61,661 nt of DNA from Bacteroidota bacterium (GTDB lineage: Bacteria > Bacteroidota > Bacteroidia > 2-12-FULL-35-15): the NCBI GenBank assembly GCA_021323165.1, contig JAJTCJ010000020.1:1-61661 (forward strand), read 5' to 3'. The notes beneath the pieces were generated by a model. That model was not told where the DNA came from, did no database searches, and saw nothing but the letters and a program-made list of their open reading frames with translations. This document shows positions 15,289 to 24,321 of this stretch, piece after piece; position 1 is the stretch's first letter; every line of letters starts with the position of its first letter. The position numbers and the translations under genes are program-made.

Positions 15289-17805
15289 ATGTTTAAAAGA
15301 ATAACATACCTGATCTTATTTCTTTCTTTAAGCTTTTCAATAAAAGCCCAGGAAACTGTGATCACGGGACGTGTTACAGAGAAAGGAACCAACGCAGGAA
15401 TTCCATTTGTCAACATTTACTTCAAAGGAACACTGATTGGTACAGTTACAGATTTTGACGGAAATTATATTATCAAAACAAACACTCCCAAAGACTCAAT
15501 TTATATTTCTCTTATCGGTTATCGATCCAAAGCAAAACCGGTTAAAAAAGGACAAACACAGGTCATTGACTTTCAATTAAGTCCTGAAGCACTCAATCTA
15601 AACACTATTGAGATCCGCCCCGGAATTAACCCAGCTTTAAGAATTATTAAGAATGCACAGGAAAATAAATCCAAATACAACCGCGATAATCTTAATTCGG
15701 TTCAGTATATCAGCTACACAAAACAGGAAGCAGATGTAGATAACATTACTCCTAAAATGCGAAAATGGAGGCTTTTCAGGCCTTTTATCGCTATGTGGGA
15801 CAGCCTGGATGTACTTGCAGGAGAAGACAGCAAAGCAAATCTTCCTGTTATGATGAGTGAAGTGATCTCTGAGATCTATTCTTACAAAGAAGCTGAAAAG
15901 AAACGCGAGAATGTTGAAGCGGTTAAGATAAAATTTGTTGGAATGAAAGACGGAAGCGCTGTTTCCCAATTAACAGGAACCGATTTTCAAAACTATAATT
16001 TTGCAAATAATTCTGTCGCTATTCAAGGCAAAGATATCCTCTCTCCAATTGCGGACAATGCAATGCTTTTCTATAATTATTATCTGATCGATAGTGTTGT
16101 CATCGATAGTTTCAAATGCTACAAAATAGATTGCAGGCCTAAGAATAAAAAGGATCTGGCGTACACCGGAACTTTGTGGATAACAGACACGACTTTTGCG
16201 ATCAAACAGCTGGATCTTGAAATCACACCTGATGTTAACGTCAACTGGATAGACCGCGCACGTATTCAGGAAGTTCTTATTCCTACTGAGGCAGGGCCAT
16301 GGGTTCCGGTTCAGACAAGAACAACTGTTGACTATACAACTATCACAAGTAAGTTTGTCAGCATGGTGGTTAGAACTTATAACTCCAACAGGAATTTTGT
16401 AGTAAATCAGCCAATGAAAAAAGATTTCTACGAAAGCAGAATCAATTACGCAGAAGATGCCTTGTTAAAGGATACAACCTGGTGGAGAATGAACCGACCG
16501 GAAAAGCTTACAAAGATGGAATCTAAATCCTACGACATGATCGATACTGTCAGGAACATTCCATTTATCAAGCACGGAGCAACTATTCTTTATTTTCTTT
16601 TTACCGGATACAAAGATGTAGGGCCGGTAAGTATTGGACATTACATGCAGGTATACAGTCGGAATAAATATGAAGGTGATAAAATAAAATTAGGATTCTA
16701 TACTAATCAGAAATTCAGTAAAGTTTGGACGATCAAAGGATATGGAGCTTATGGATTTCGTGATAAAGGATTTAAATACAGTTTTGGTGTTGAACGGATC
16801 CTTTCACGTTTTCCATGGAGGCAGGTAGGAATTCAATACAGAGATGATATTGACCAAATCGGAAGGAATTTTAGTTCATCAGGCAACCTGAATCTGGGAC
16901 AAGCTCCGAATAATCTTTTTAATACATTTTCTCAGATCAACTCTGTTTCCAAACTTTTGAGGAAACAGGAAGCAAGAATATGGTATGTAAGAGAGTTTAA
17001 TCGCGGACTCGCCACAACACTAACTTTTCAGAATATTAAAACAAATCCTCTCTTCCCTGTTTTGACAGGAGATCAGTTTAATATTTTCCAGCAAAAAAAA
17101 TATTCGAGAACTGAAATTATTATCAATGCACGCTTTTCCCCCAAAGAAAGATATGTTCAAAATGGTAATGAGAGGATCAGTTTAGGCAATAGAAAATCAA
17201 CAATTATTAGCTTAACATATCTCGCAGGTATAAAAAATGTTTTAGATGGTGATTTTAATTATCACAGGGTAGAAGCATCATATCAGAACAGATTCCGTTT
17301 TGCAACACTCGGCTTTTCGAATCTTTATGTTAAAGCCGGGAAAATATTTTCAGAGATCCCATACATCTTTCTTGAGATCCCCCAGGGAAATGAAACACAG
17401 GTTTATGCAAATAACACCTTTAATCAGATGAGTTACTTTGAATTTGTTAGTGATCAGTATGTCGAAGTTTTCTGGCAGCATCATTTCAGCGGGCTTTTAT
17501 TTAACAGGATCCCTGTGATCAAAAAATTTAACTGGCGCGAGATCGTTGGGATAAACATGACATACGGAACACTTAGCAATAAGAACAAACAATTCAACGC
17601 AAATAATTATTTCACTGTAATGGATGATGTTCCTTACTTTGAAGCTGATATTGGAATAGAGAATATTTTTAATGTCATTCGCATTGATTATCTCTATCGC
17701 TTAACCTATAACGATGATTTTTATCTTCGTGATTACAGGAATGCTAATCCGGATAATAAAATCAGTAACTGGGGTATAAAAGTAGGACTACAATTTTCCT
17801 TTTAA
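15289..17805 (+). CDS. DUF5686 outer-membrane protein with carboxypeptidase-regulatory-like domain
   Basis: 838 aa. Signal peptide to about residue 20 (LILFLSLSFSIKAQ). Residues about 25-110 are a CarboxypepD_reg-like beta domain (GRVTEKGTNAGIPFVNIYF, GTVTDFDGNYII). The rest matches the DUF5686 pattern with a long beta-barrel-like half ending in KVGLQFSF, with a terminal aromatic as for outer-membrane insertion. There is no TonB-plug, so it is not a SusC. The role is unknown. It overlaps operonically with the methyltransferase that starts 1 nt after its stop. Confidence 0.8.
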   Translation: MFKRITYLILFLSLSFSIKAQETVITGRVTEKGTNAGIPFVNIYFKGTLIGTVTDFDGNYIIKTNTPKDSIYISLIGYRSKAKPVKKGQTQVIDFQLSPEALNLNTIEIRPGINPALRIIKNAQENKSKYNRDNLNSVQYISYTKQEADVDNITPKMRKWRLFRPFIAMWDSLDVLAGEDSKANLPVMMSEVISEIYSYKEAEKKRENVEAVKIKFVGMKDGSAVSQLTGTDFQNYNFANNSVAIQGKDILSPIADNAMLFYNYYLIDSVVIDSFKCYKIDCRPKNKKDLAYTGTLWITDTTFAIKQLDLEITPDVNVNWIDRARIQEVLIPTEAGPWVPVQTRTTVDYTTITSKFVSMVVRTYNSNRNFVVNQPMKKDFYESRINYAEDALLKDTTWWRMNRPEKLTKMESKSYDMIDTVRNIPFIKHGATILYFLFTGYKDVGPVSIGHYMQVYSRNKYEGDKIKLGFYTNQKFSKVWTIKGYGAYGFRDKGFKYSFGVERILSRFPWRQVGIQYRDDIDQIGRNFSSSGNLNLGQAPNNLFNTFSQINSVSKLLRKQEARIWYVREFNRGLATTLTFQNIKTNPLFPVLTGDQFNIFQQKKYSRTEIIINARFSPKERYVQNGNERISLGNRKSTIISLTYLAGIKNVLDGDFNYHRVEASYQNRFRFATLGFSNLYVKAGKIFSEIPYIFLEIPQGNETQVYANNTFNQMSYFEFVSDQYVEVFWQHHFSGLLFNRIPVIKKFNWREIVGINMTYGTLSNKNKQFNANNYFTVMDDVPYFEADIGIENIFNVIRIDYLYRLTYNDDFYLRDYRNANPDNKISNWGIKVGLQFSF

Positions 17806-17806
17806 T

Positions 17807-18388
17807 ATGCAGCTGGATAAAAATTACTGGACACAACGGTATCTTAATAATGATGCAGCATGGGATACCGGCTCAGTAACTCAGCCTTTAAAAGAATATA
17901 TTGATCAGTTAAATGATAAGAATATTTCCATTCTCATTCCCGGTGCAGGTAATGCATACGAAGCTGAATATTTTTTCAAACAAGGATTCAAAAATGTAAC
18001 CATTATTGATCTTTCTCAAACTCCCTTAAATCAATTTAAAAAGCGTTTACCGGAATTCCCGGAAGATCAATTAGTCCATGGTGATTTTTTTGATCATACT
18101 ATTAAATATGATCTGATAATTGAACAGACTTTCTTCTGTGCGCTTGATCCCTCATTACGAAGTGATTATTCAAAAAAAATGCACGAGCTTCTTAAACCTG
18201 AAGGGAAGCTTGTCGGGCTACTGTTTAATGACAAACTCAATACAGATAAACCACCATTTGGAGGAACTAAAGAAGAATATCTGAATTACTTCGAAAAACA
18301 TTTTGAGGTAAGAACATTTGATACCTGCTACAATTCAATTAAACCAAGAGCAGGAAGAGAGTTGTTTATTAATCTTGAGAAAATTTAA
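17807..18388 (+). CDS. SAM-dependent methyltransferase of the thiopurine methyltransferase family
   Basis: 193 aa. The TPMT signature is clear: YWTQRYLNNDAAWDTGSVTQ at the N-terminus, SAM motif ILIPGAGNAYEAEYF, acidic IDLSQTP and DLIIEQTFFCALDP. The physiological substrate of bacterial members is often a small thiol or metalloid, not thiopurines; it is unknown here. The ATG sits 2 nt after the DUF5686 stop. The last codons (RAGRELFINLEKI) have a decayed copy in the DNA 212 bp downstream. Confidence 0.85.
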   Translation: MQLDKNYWTQRYLNNDAAWDTGSVTQPLKEYIDQLNDKNISILIPGAGNAYEAEYFFKQGFKNVTIIDLSQTPLNQFKKRLPEFPEDQLVHGDFFDHTIKYDLIIEQTFFCALDPSLRSDYSKKMHELLKPEGKLVGLLFNDKLNTDKPPFGGTKEEYLNYFEKHFEVRTFDTCYNSIKPRAGRELFINLEKI

Positions 18389-18685
18389 CTCAGAAATTTA
18401 ACACAGAGTAACAGAGAAAAAGGAGTTACACAGAGTGCTTTAAAAGTTGGGCAAACCAGATCATAATTTTATCATAACCGCAAAGCCACCAGAACAAGCA
18501 CAACTATCATTTTTGATCATAAAGATCTGTGAAAATCTGCGTACCATTTAAAATTACCCGAGCAAGAAGAGAGTTGTTTATTATCTTGAGAAAATTTAAC
18601 ACAGAGTAACAGAGAAAAAGAGTAACACAGAGCACTTTGTATATTTCTCTGTGCCCCCTGCTCCTCCGTTACTCCTTGTAAAATA
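18389..18685. repeat. Gene-free stretch with duplicated tail and CACAGAGTAACAGAG repeats
   Basis: 297 bp with no credible gene. GAGCAAGAAGAGAGTTGTTT onwards at 18560-18600 copies 18348-18389, the last codons of the upstream methyltransferase gene, with one substitution and a 1-nt deletion. Both copies run into CACAGAGTAACAGAGAAAA (18402-18420 and 18600-18619). A CACAGAG/CTCTGTG hairpin follows near 18627-18653. It looks like an intergenic repeat that carried the gene end with it. Confidence 0.6.
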
Positions 18686-19396
18686 TTAATTCATAGGTAC
18701 ATCAATCACAAGGATCTCAGACCCTGCTTCTATATCCAAAGAGAACTTTTCTGTTTCCCAAATCCCTACAGCATCCCGTTTACTAAGCTTCTGTCCGTTA
18801 AAAGATGCTCCTCCTTCGATCACAAAAACGTAAGCGCCATTTCCTTTATGCTGAATTGAATATTCTTTCGTAACAGCTTCAGAAAATTTTCCAAGCGAAA
18901 AATATGCATCCTGATTTATCCACATCACATCATCAGATTTCTCTGGAGCAACAACGGTTTTGAACTTTCCTTCTTTATCGGAAGGAGAAAATACTTTTTG
19001 CTCGTAACGCGGTTTAATATTTCTTTCTTTCGGAAATACCCAGATCTGCAAAAGATTGATCGGTTCTGTTTTCGAATGATTATACTCCGAATGCATTAAT
19101 CCGGCACCTGCACTCATTGCCTGGATCTCATTAGGTTTTATCACTCCGATATTTCCCATGCTGTCTTTGTGTTCCAAAGTACCGCTTAACGGAATTGTTA
19201 CTATTTCCATGTTATCATGAGGATGCATTCCGAAGCCCTGACCCGGTGCTACGATATCATCATTTAAAACTCTTAAAAGCCCGAAATGCACTTTTTCCGG
19301 ATTGTTGTAGCTTGCGAAGCTGAATGAATGATGTGCATTTAACCAACCGTGATTTGCATGTCCGCGCTCTGTTGATTTATGAAATACTGTTTTCAT
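18686..19396 (-). CDS. Pirin-family bicupin protein
   Basis: 236 aa, full pirin length. N-terminal cupin metal ligands are visible in GFGMHPHDNMEIVTIPLSG (His, His, Glu) and SAGAGLMHSEYNH. It is closest to the YhhW-type pirins, some of which oxidise quercetin. It is the last gene of a minus-strand run YceI-YgiD-MIase-like-pirin, 19 nt after its neighbour, so it should be under the same MarR control. A role in handling quinones or aromatics is inferred from company, not shown. Confidence 0.88.
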   Translation of the reverse strand: MKTVFHKSTERGHANHGWLNAHHSFSFASYNNPEKVHFGLLRVLNDDIVAPGQGFGMHPHDNMEIVTIPLSGTLEHKDSMGNIGVIKPNEIQAMSAGAGLMHSEYNHSKTEPINLLQIWVFPKERNIKPRYEQKVFSPSDKEGKFKTVVAPEKSDDVMWINQDAYFSLGKFSEAVTKEYSIQHKGNGAYVFVIEGGASFNGQKLSKRDAVGIWETEKFSLDIEAGSEILVIDVPMN

Positions 19397-19415
19397 ATTT
19401 TTATTTTCTTTCTTT

Positions 19416-19712
19416 TTAATTCATTATTAATTTCGGTAATTCATTTGAAACGCTGTTGTGGAAAGCCAGCTCGGTGATAACCGGACTCATATAACTGATG
19501 AGAGGAAAATCGGACAACAGATCCATTACTTGTTTTTCAGATTCAGCTACCACGGTAACCCACAAATAAGTGCGGTCAGCTGCAAGTGAATATTGAAGTA
19601 TTTTCCCTTCGTCCATCAGTTTATCAATGTGCGCACGCTGTTTAGGAATTAACAGTACAAACTCTTCGGTTAATTCATTCGGGAGTTTTATAATTACCAT
19701 ATAAGGATTCAT
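19416..19712 (-). CDS. Muconolactone-isomerase-like small protein
   Basis: 98 aa, one alpha/beta ferredoxin-like unit. The N-terminal VIIKLPNEL, a central LWVTVVAES strand and the C-terminal SDFPLISYMSPVITEL resemble the LPLFPYM region of muconolactone delta-isomerases (MIase, Pfam). Catalysis on muconolactone is unlikely, as no beta-ketoadipate genes are seen. Members often accompany oxidoreductases. It lies between ygiD-like and pirin genes with 11-19 nt gaps. Confidence 0.65.
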   Translation of the reverse strand: MNPYMVIIKLPNELTEEFVLLIPKQRAHIDKLMDEGKILQYSLAADRTYLWVTVVAESEKQVMDLLSDFPLISYMSPVITELAFHNSVSNELPKLIMN

Positions 19713-19723
19713 TTTTTTTCAAT

Positions 19724-20509
19724 TTAATTTAACAGGATATGCCGCATGCTCATTGTTCCATACTGCCAGCTCATGTGCGGAAAATCCACTTCATCTTTCT
19801 CATCCCTCACTCCCATCAGGTATAGTAATGGGATAAAGTGATCGTCAGTCGGATGATTGATCCGGTAAAGCTCACCCTTGTTTTTAATATTAACAAGAGC
19901 ATCTGCATCATTGTTCACGAATGCATCTTTTACCAGCTCATCAAACCTTACTGCCCAATCAAAAGGTGACGCATTTTCATTCGAAAAATCGATATGAGAA
20001 AAATTATGTGTCATGTTGCCACTAAGCAGTATAAGAACATTTTGATCGCGGAGCGGAGCAAGCTTTTTTGCAAACTCCAGATGTTGCGCAAAACTCTTAT
20101 TCTTATCAATGCTAAGCTGCATTACCTTTATCTGTTTTTCAGGAAATAAATGTACCAGCATACTCCAGGCTCCGTGGTCTAACCCCCGCTTCTCATCACG
20201 GTTTACCTGCTCACCGGTAAGCTTTTCAATTTCCGGGATCAGGTCAAGAGCCGCTGCCACCGGATACTGCACTGCGAATAGCTCTTGAGGAAACCCACCA
20301 AAATCATGATAGGTCGATAATTCAGAAGAAGCTGTAGCCATCAGACCCTTAGTTTCCCAATGTGCAGATATCACTAAAATTGCGCTCACATTCTTCAGCT
20401 TATCCCCTATTTTATTGAGGTCCTGTGTGTATTTATTTTCCGCTATTGCATTCATTGGGGAACCGTGACTTACGAAAAGTGACGGAGCTCTGTTTGATAG
20501 TGCTGTCAT
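19724..20509 (-). CDS. ygiD: 4,5-DOPA-extradiol-dioxygenase-like protein (YgiD family)
   Basis: 261 aa, class III extradiol dioxygenase family (LigB-like). Zinc/iron ligands are visible: His15 in SHGSPMNA, a His in VISAHWETKG, and another in LLSGNMTHNFSH; the KRGLDHGAW segment is typical of DODA enzymes. E. coli YgiD cleaves L-DOPA. Catechols are the likely substrate class. It sits in the MarR-linked operon 11 nt from the MIase-like gene and 43 nt from yceI. Confidence 0.85.
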   Translation of the reverse strand: MTALSNRAPSLFVSHGSPMNAIAENKYTQDLNKIGDKLKNVSAILVISAHWETKGLMATASSELSTYHDFGGFPQELFAVQYPVAAALDLIPEIEKLTGEQVNRDEKRGLDHGAWSMLVHLFPEKQIKVMQLSIDKNKSFAQHLEFAKKLAPLRDQNVLILLSGNMTHNFSHIDFSNENASPFDWAVRFDELVKDAFVNNDADALVNIKNKGELYRINHPTDDHFIPLLYLMGVRDEKDEVDFPHMSWQYGTMSMRHILLN

Positions 20510-20552
20510 TTTATTTATTATTAAGTTTACTTAACAGATTTTAGCTGTTAAA

Positions 20553-21104
20553 CTATTTCGGAGTGACAACTTCTATCTCGGCCATCAGTTTCACGGATTT
20601 ACCGACCATTGCCCCACCAGCTTCTAAAAGTGCATTCCATGTTAAGCCATAATCAAATCTGTCAACAGAACTTTCAAGAGTAAACCCTGCTCTGATATTT
20701 CCCCAGGGATCAAGCAGCTGACCACCATAAGATACTTTGAATTCAATCGGCTTAGTGATGTCTTTAATCGTAAGATCACCTTTTAAAACATAATCTTCAT
20801 CATTCACTTTTGTCATTGAAGTTGAAATAAAATGGATCATAGGAAACTTCTCCGCGTCAAAAAAATCAGCTGAACGGAGATGATTATCCATATCCGAAGA
20901 ATTAGTATTAATGCTATTAACATCGATCTCTAGTTCAATTGTAGCATCAGTGAACTCTAAACCATTGCTTTCAACATTTAATCTGTAGTTCTGAAAAACT
21001 CCTTTGGTCTGACTGATCACCATGTGCTTTACAGCGAAATGTACGCTTGAGTGTGATGGATCTAAGTTCCATGTTTTCACTTCTTTTTTTTCTATTGTTT
21101 CCAT
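20553..21104 (-). CDS. YceI-family lipid-binding-like protein, cytoplasmic form
   Basis: 183 aa beta-barrel family: WNLDPSHSSVHFAVKHMVIS at the N-terminus, AEKFPMIHFIST, LKGDLTIKDITKPIEF and the GxxxxxSxDRFDYGL segment. YceI proteins bind polyisoprenoids or similar lipids. No signal peptide is present (METIEKKEVK), unlike many periplasmic YceI proteins. It is the first gene of the MarR-linked operon, with a palindrome 45-56 nt upstream of its ATG matching one in front of marR. Confidence 0.88.
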   Translation of the reverse strand: METIEKKEVKTWNLDPSHSSVHFAVKHMVISQTKGVFQNYRLNVESNGLEFTDATIELEIDVNSINTNSSDMDNHLRSADFFDAEKFPMIHFISTSMTKVNDEDYVLKGDLTIKDITKPIEFKVSYGGQLLDPWGNIRAGFTLESSVDRFDYGLTWNALLEAGGAMVGKSVKLMAEIEVVTPK

Positions 21105-21148
21105 TTAGTTTTTATTTATTAGTTAATAATTACTTGTTTAAACATTTA

Positions 21149-21160
21149 ATGTATATACAC
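21149..21160. promoter_or_regulatory. Putative MarR operator upstream of yceI
   Basis: ATGTATATACAC contains the perfect palindrome TGTATATACA (21150-21159). It matches 11 of 12 bases of ATGTATATACAT at 21680-21691 in front of the MarR gene. It lies between the MarR stop and the YceI start, where a repressor of the operon would act. Confidence 0.65.
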
Positions 21161-21178
21161 ATATTATAGTAAATTTTT

Positions 21179-21628
21179 TTACCCTCTTAATTTATCTAAA
21201 AGAAAATTAACCTGCTCGGCTTCCTTTTCAGATAGATTCTTTAATTCTTTGAGAAATGCGGTTTCTTCTTTATCGATTTCAGTCAGAAGATCTAAGCCTT
21301 TTTGAGTAATGATCACATTCACCGCTCTTCTGTCTTCCGGGCAAACAGCACGCTCAACCAGTTTTTTAACTCTTAGTTTTTCTACCAGTCGTGAAGCATT
21401 CGAATTCTTATCAAGCATCCTGTCGATTAATAAATTCACGGTTGCCGGTTTAGGATGCTGACCTCTCAATATTCGAAGCAAATTAAATTGTTGAGATGAA
21501 ATTCCATAAGGTTTTAAATTACAAGAGTGCTTAGCTCCTAGCCAGTTGCTGGTAAATAAAATATTTATAAGCATTTTTTGATGCTCATTCTTAAATTTTG
21601 ACTGCTTTATTTCTTTACCGATTTCCAT
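21179..21628 (-). CDS. MarR-family transcriptional regulator
   Basis: 149 aa from the ATG at 21628 (a TTG three codons earlier is possible but less likely). Winged-helix pattern: ISSQQFNLLRILRGQHPKPA, TVNLLIDRMLDKNSNASRLV recognition helix, then the wing CPEDRRAVNVIIT. DRRA-type wing and length are typical of MarR/MhqR/HypR repressors, which often respond to quinones or oxidants. One cysteine in the wing (VCPEDRR) and one near SCNLKPYG could be redox sensors. It lies immediately upstream of the operon it probably controls. Confidence 0.9.
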   Translation of the reverse strand: MEIGKEIKQSKFKNEHQKMLINILFTSNWLGAKHSCNLKPYGISSQQFNLLRILRGQHPKPATVNLLIDRMLDKNSNASRLVEKLRVKKLVERAVCPEDRRAVNVIITQKGLDLLTEIDKEETAFLKELKNLSEKEAEQVNFLLDKLRG

Positions 21629-21645
21629 TACTTTCAATTACAATA

Positions 21646-21653
21646 CAAAGATA
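21646..21653 (-). promoter_or_regulatory. TATCTTTG -7 element for marR
   Basis: CAAAGATA on the plus strand, 18 nt before the ATG. Its -33 side falls at about 21676-21682, directly at the palindrome. Confidence 0.6.
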
Positions 21654-21679
21654 CGAAAATTTAAATACAAATACATTAT

Positions 21680-21691
21680 ATGTATATACAT
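21680..21691. promoter_or_regulatory. Putative MarR autoregulatory operator
   Basis: ATGTATATACAT is a perfect 12-bp palindrome, flanked by more AT dyad sequence. It overlaps the expected -33 region of the marR promoter, so bound repressor would block it. Confidence 0.7.
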
Positions 21692-21730
21692 TTATTTTAA
21701 ATTAACGACAATGTATTGACAATCAACTAA

Positions 21731-22960
21731 TTAAATTTTCTTGTGAAACACATTATTAGCAGCTACCCAAGCTGTACTCCATGCATTCTGAAAATTAAAA
21801 CCTCCTGTTATACCATCAACATCCATAACTTCACCCGCGAAAAACAATCTGGGTACTATCTTACTTTCCATTTTTCCAAGATCAATCTCCTTTAAGCTCA
21901 CTCCACCACAGGTTACAAACTCTTCTTTAAAAGTGGTCTTTCCTTTAACATGATACTCATCGCTAATGAGGTTATTCACTAACTGATTTATATTTTTCTT
22001 GGAAATATCTGCCCATCTTACATCAGCTGCAATATTTGATTTGACTATAAGAAATTCCCATAATCTTTTAGGCAGTTCAAGAGGACAATTTGCTGATATA
22101 GTTTTGGCAGGAAGCTCTTCTCTCTGGTTATTAATCTCTATCCTTAATTTTTCTTCTGTATGTTTAGGAAGCCAGTTAATACTCGCAGTAAAATTATAAT
22201 TCGCTTCACTCAAGATCCTTGCCCCCCATGCTGATGCTTTTAAAACTGCTGGTCCACTCAATCCCCAATGTGTGATCAAAAGAGGTCCTTCTGTTATTAA
22301 TTTGGTCCCCACCTTTACTTTCGCAAGAGGCACAGAAACACCCATTAATTGTGTGATCGAGTTATCAGGAATATTAAAAGTAAATAAAGATGGAACGGGT
22401 TTTACAATCGTATGACCAAGTTTTCGCAGCCAGTTATAAGCTTCTTCTTTTGAATTTCCACCTGTTGCAATTATCAGTTGATCACAAGTAAAGCTTCCTC
22501 CTCCTTTTACATTTATTTTGAATGTGTTTTCTGCCTGGATTATTTCTTCTACATCAACACCTTGTTTAATTACCACATTTGATTTTTCTGCTTCACTCAG
22601 GAGACAATTTACAATCGTTTCTGATTTGTCTGTTGTAGGAAACATCCGGCCGTCAGCCTCCATCTTTAATTTAACACCGCGCTGTTCAAACCAATTGATA
22701 GTATCATTTGTACTGAACCTGCTGAATACATTTCTTAATTCTTTTTCCCCTCTCGGATAATGCTTCACCAATAAACCGTTATCAAAACAAGCATGTGTTA
22801 CATTACATCTTCCGCCCCCGGAGACACTTACTTTAGTAAGAAGCTTATTTGTTTTTTCAAGAAGCGTCACCTGAATATCTGTATGCAATTGCGCTGCATT
22901 TATAGCTGCAAAGAAACCTGCTGCCCCACCTCCTATTACAATTACATGTTTCGAATTCAT
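21731..22960 (-). CDS. HI0933/BaiN-family FAD-dependent oxidoreductase
   Basis: 409 aa. N-terminal FAD motif VIGGGAAGFFAAINAA, then LTKVSVSGGGRCNVTHA, typical of the HI0933 (YhiN) flavoproteins, with the C-terminal FFAGEVMDVDGITGGFNFQN. The family is thought to reduce or hydrate unknown substrates; one member (BaiN) reduces bile-acid intermediates and others are uncharacterised. It is transcribed alone, with 94 bp before the marR region. Confidence 0.88.
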   Translation of the reverse strand: MNSKHVIVIGGGAAGFFAAINAAQLHTDIQVTLLEKTNKLLTKVSVSGGGRCNVTHACFDNGLLVKHYPRGEKELRNVFSRFSTNDTINWFEQRGVKLKMEADGRMFPTTDKSETIVNCLLSEAEKSNVVIKQGVDVEEIIQAENTFKINVKGGGSFTCDQLIIATGGNSKEEAYNWLRKLGHTIVKPVPSLFTFNIPDNSITQLMGVSVPLAKVKVGTKLITEGPLLITHWGLSGPAVLKASAWGARILSEANYNFTASINWLPKHTEEKLRIEINNQREELPAKTISANCPLELPKRLWEFLIVKSNIAADVRWADISKKNINQLVNNLISDEYHVKGKTTFKEEFVTCGGVSLKEIDLGKMESKIVPRLFFAGEVMDVDGITGGFNFQNAWSTAWVAANNVFHKKI

Positions 22961-23056
22961 ATTTATAAAAGTACATTTTTTATTTAAATCATCGGCTGCA
23001 TTGCTTTATCTGGACAGATTATAAAAAAACAGATCATAAATTTCTATCTGTTTTAT

Positions 23057-23086
23057 TTGATTTTTATCTTAATTCTATTATGTTTG
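23057..23086 (+). promoter_or_regulatory. Bacteroidota promoter TTTG-N19-TATGTTTG
   Basis: TTG at 23057-23059 and TATGTTTG at 23079-23086, with a leader of about 23 nt to the ATG at 23115. It probably drives the SPFH, zinc-ribbon and perhaps KTSC-like genes. Confidence 0.7.
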
Positions 23087-23114
23087 ATAAACAGAACAAT
23101 TTAAATAAAATATC

Positions 23115-24224
23115 ATGGGATTATTTGATAAAATAAAAGGAGAATTTGTTGACATCATTGAATGGACTGACAGCTCAAACGATACAATGGTATGGCGACA
23201 CCCGCGTTACCAGAATGAAATAAAAATGGGCGCGAAACTTACCGTACGCGAATCACAGGTTGCGGTATTTGTGAACGAAGGACAAATGGCAGATGAATTC
23301 AAGCCCGGCATGTATACATTGGAAACTCAAAATATGCCGATAATGACCACACTTAAAGGCTGGAAGTTTGGTTTTAATAGTCCGTTCAAAGCAGAAGTAT
23401 ATTTTATAAACACGAAGCAATTCACAAATCAGAAATGGGGCACTAAAAACCCGATAATGCTTCGTGATGCTGAGTTCGGACCTATCCGTCTTCGCGCTTT
23501 CGGTACATATGCTTTACGCGTTGTGGATGCGAAAAAGTTCTTAAAAGAGATTGCGGGAACTGATGCTCATTTTACAACAGAAGAAATCACAGATCAATTG
23601 CGTAATCTTGTAATTACTCGTTTCACGGATGCAATTGCAGAAAGTAAGATACCGGCTCTTGATCTTGCTTCTAATTATGATGAACTTTCGAAATTCGTTG
23701 GTGCTAAGATCAATCCCGAGTTTCAGGAACTGGGAATTGAAGTAACTAAACTTCTTATCGAAAATATTTCATTGCCTCCTGAAGTCGAAGCTGCACTTGA
23801 TAAAAGAAGCAGCATGGGTATCATTGGTAATTTAGGCGCATACACACAATTCCAGGCAGCAAACTCTATGGAAGCTGCTGCAGAAAATGGCAACAGTATT
23901 ATGGGAGCCGGTGTAGGAATGGGAATGGGTTTCGGTATGGCTAATCAGATGGGAAACATGTTTAATCAAAACCAGTTCAATCCAAACCAAAATCAAAACA
24001 CTCCACCGCCTCCACCTCCTATTGTTCAATATTTCTTAGCAGTAAATGGCGTACAAACCGGTCCGTTTACCGAACAGGTCCTTTCACAAATGATCCCGCA
24101 AGGGACATTTAAAAAAGACTCTATGGTTTGGAAAAGTGGAATGGCTGCATGGTCCTCAGCCGAATCTGTCGCAGAGCTGGCAAAACTTTTTGCAGCAGTT
24201 CCTCCGCCATTACCTCCATTATAG
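23115..24224 (+). CDS. SPFH-domain protein with C-terminal GYF-2 domain (YdjI-like)
   Basis: 369 aa. Residues about 1-240 form a YdjI/virion-core-like SPFH domain (MGLFDKIKGEFVDIIEWTD, VAVFVNEGQMADEFKPGMYT). A Gly/Met-rich then Asn/Gln/Pro linker follows (about 270-298). Residues about 300-360 are GYF_2 (YFLAVNGVQTGPFTEQVLSQ, DSMVWKSGMAAW), a peptide-binding type fold. In Bacillus the YdjI/YdjG proteins work at the membrane with the PspA homologue YdjF under envelope stress. A membrane scaffold role is inferred. No PspA gene is adjacent. Confidence 0.82.
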   Translation: MGLFDKIKGEFVDIIEWTDSSNDTMVWRHPRYQNEIKMGAKLTVRESQVAVFVNEGQMADEFKPGMYTLETQNMPIMTTLKGWKFGFNSPFKAEVYFINTKQFTNQKWGTKNPIMLRDAEFGPIRLRAFGTYALRVVDAKKFLKEIAGTDAHFTTEEITDQLRNLVITRFTDAIAESKIPALDLASNYDELSKFVGAKINPEFQELGIEVTKLLIENISLPPEVEAALDKRSSMGIIGNLGAYTQFQAANSMEAAAENGNSIMGAGVGMGMGFGMANQMGNMFNQNQFNPNQNQNTPPPPPPIVQYFLAVNGVQTGPFTEQVLSQMIPQGTFKKDSMVWKSGMAAWSSAESVAELAKLFAAVPPPLPPL

Positions 24225-24321
24225 TCAATAAGGAAATGGTTATTAAGTAATTCAGGCTGAACCTGATTTACTTGATTTCAATGATCTGCCTAATTAACTA
24301 TTTAACTAATAACTAATCAAG

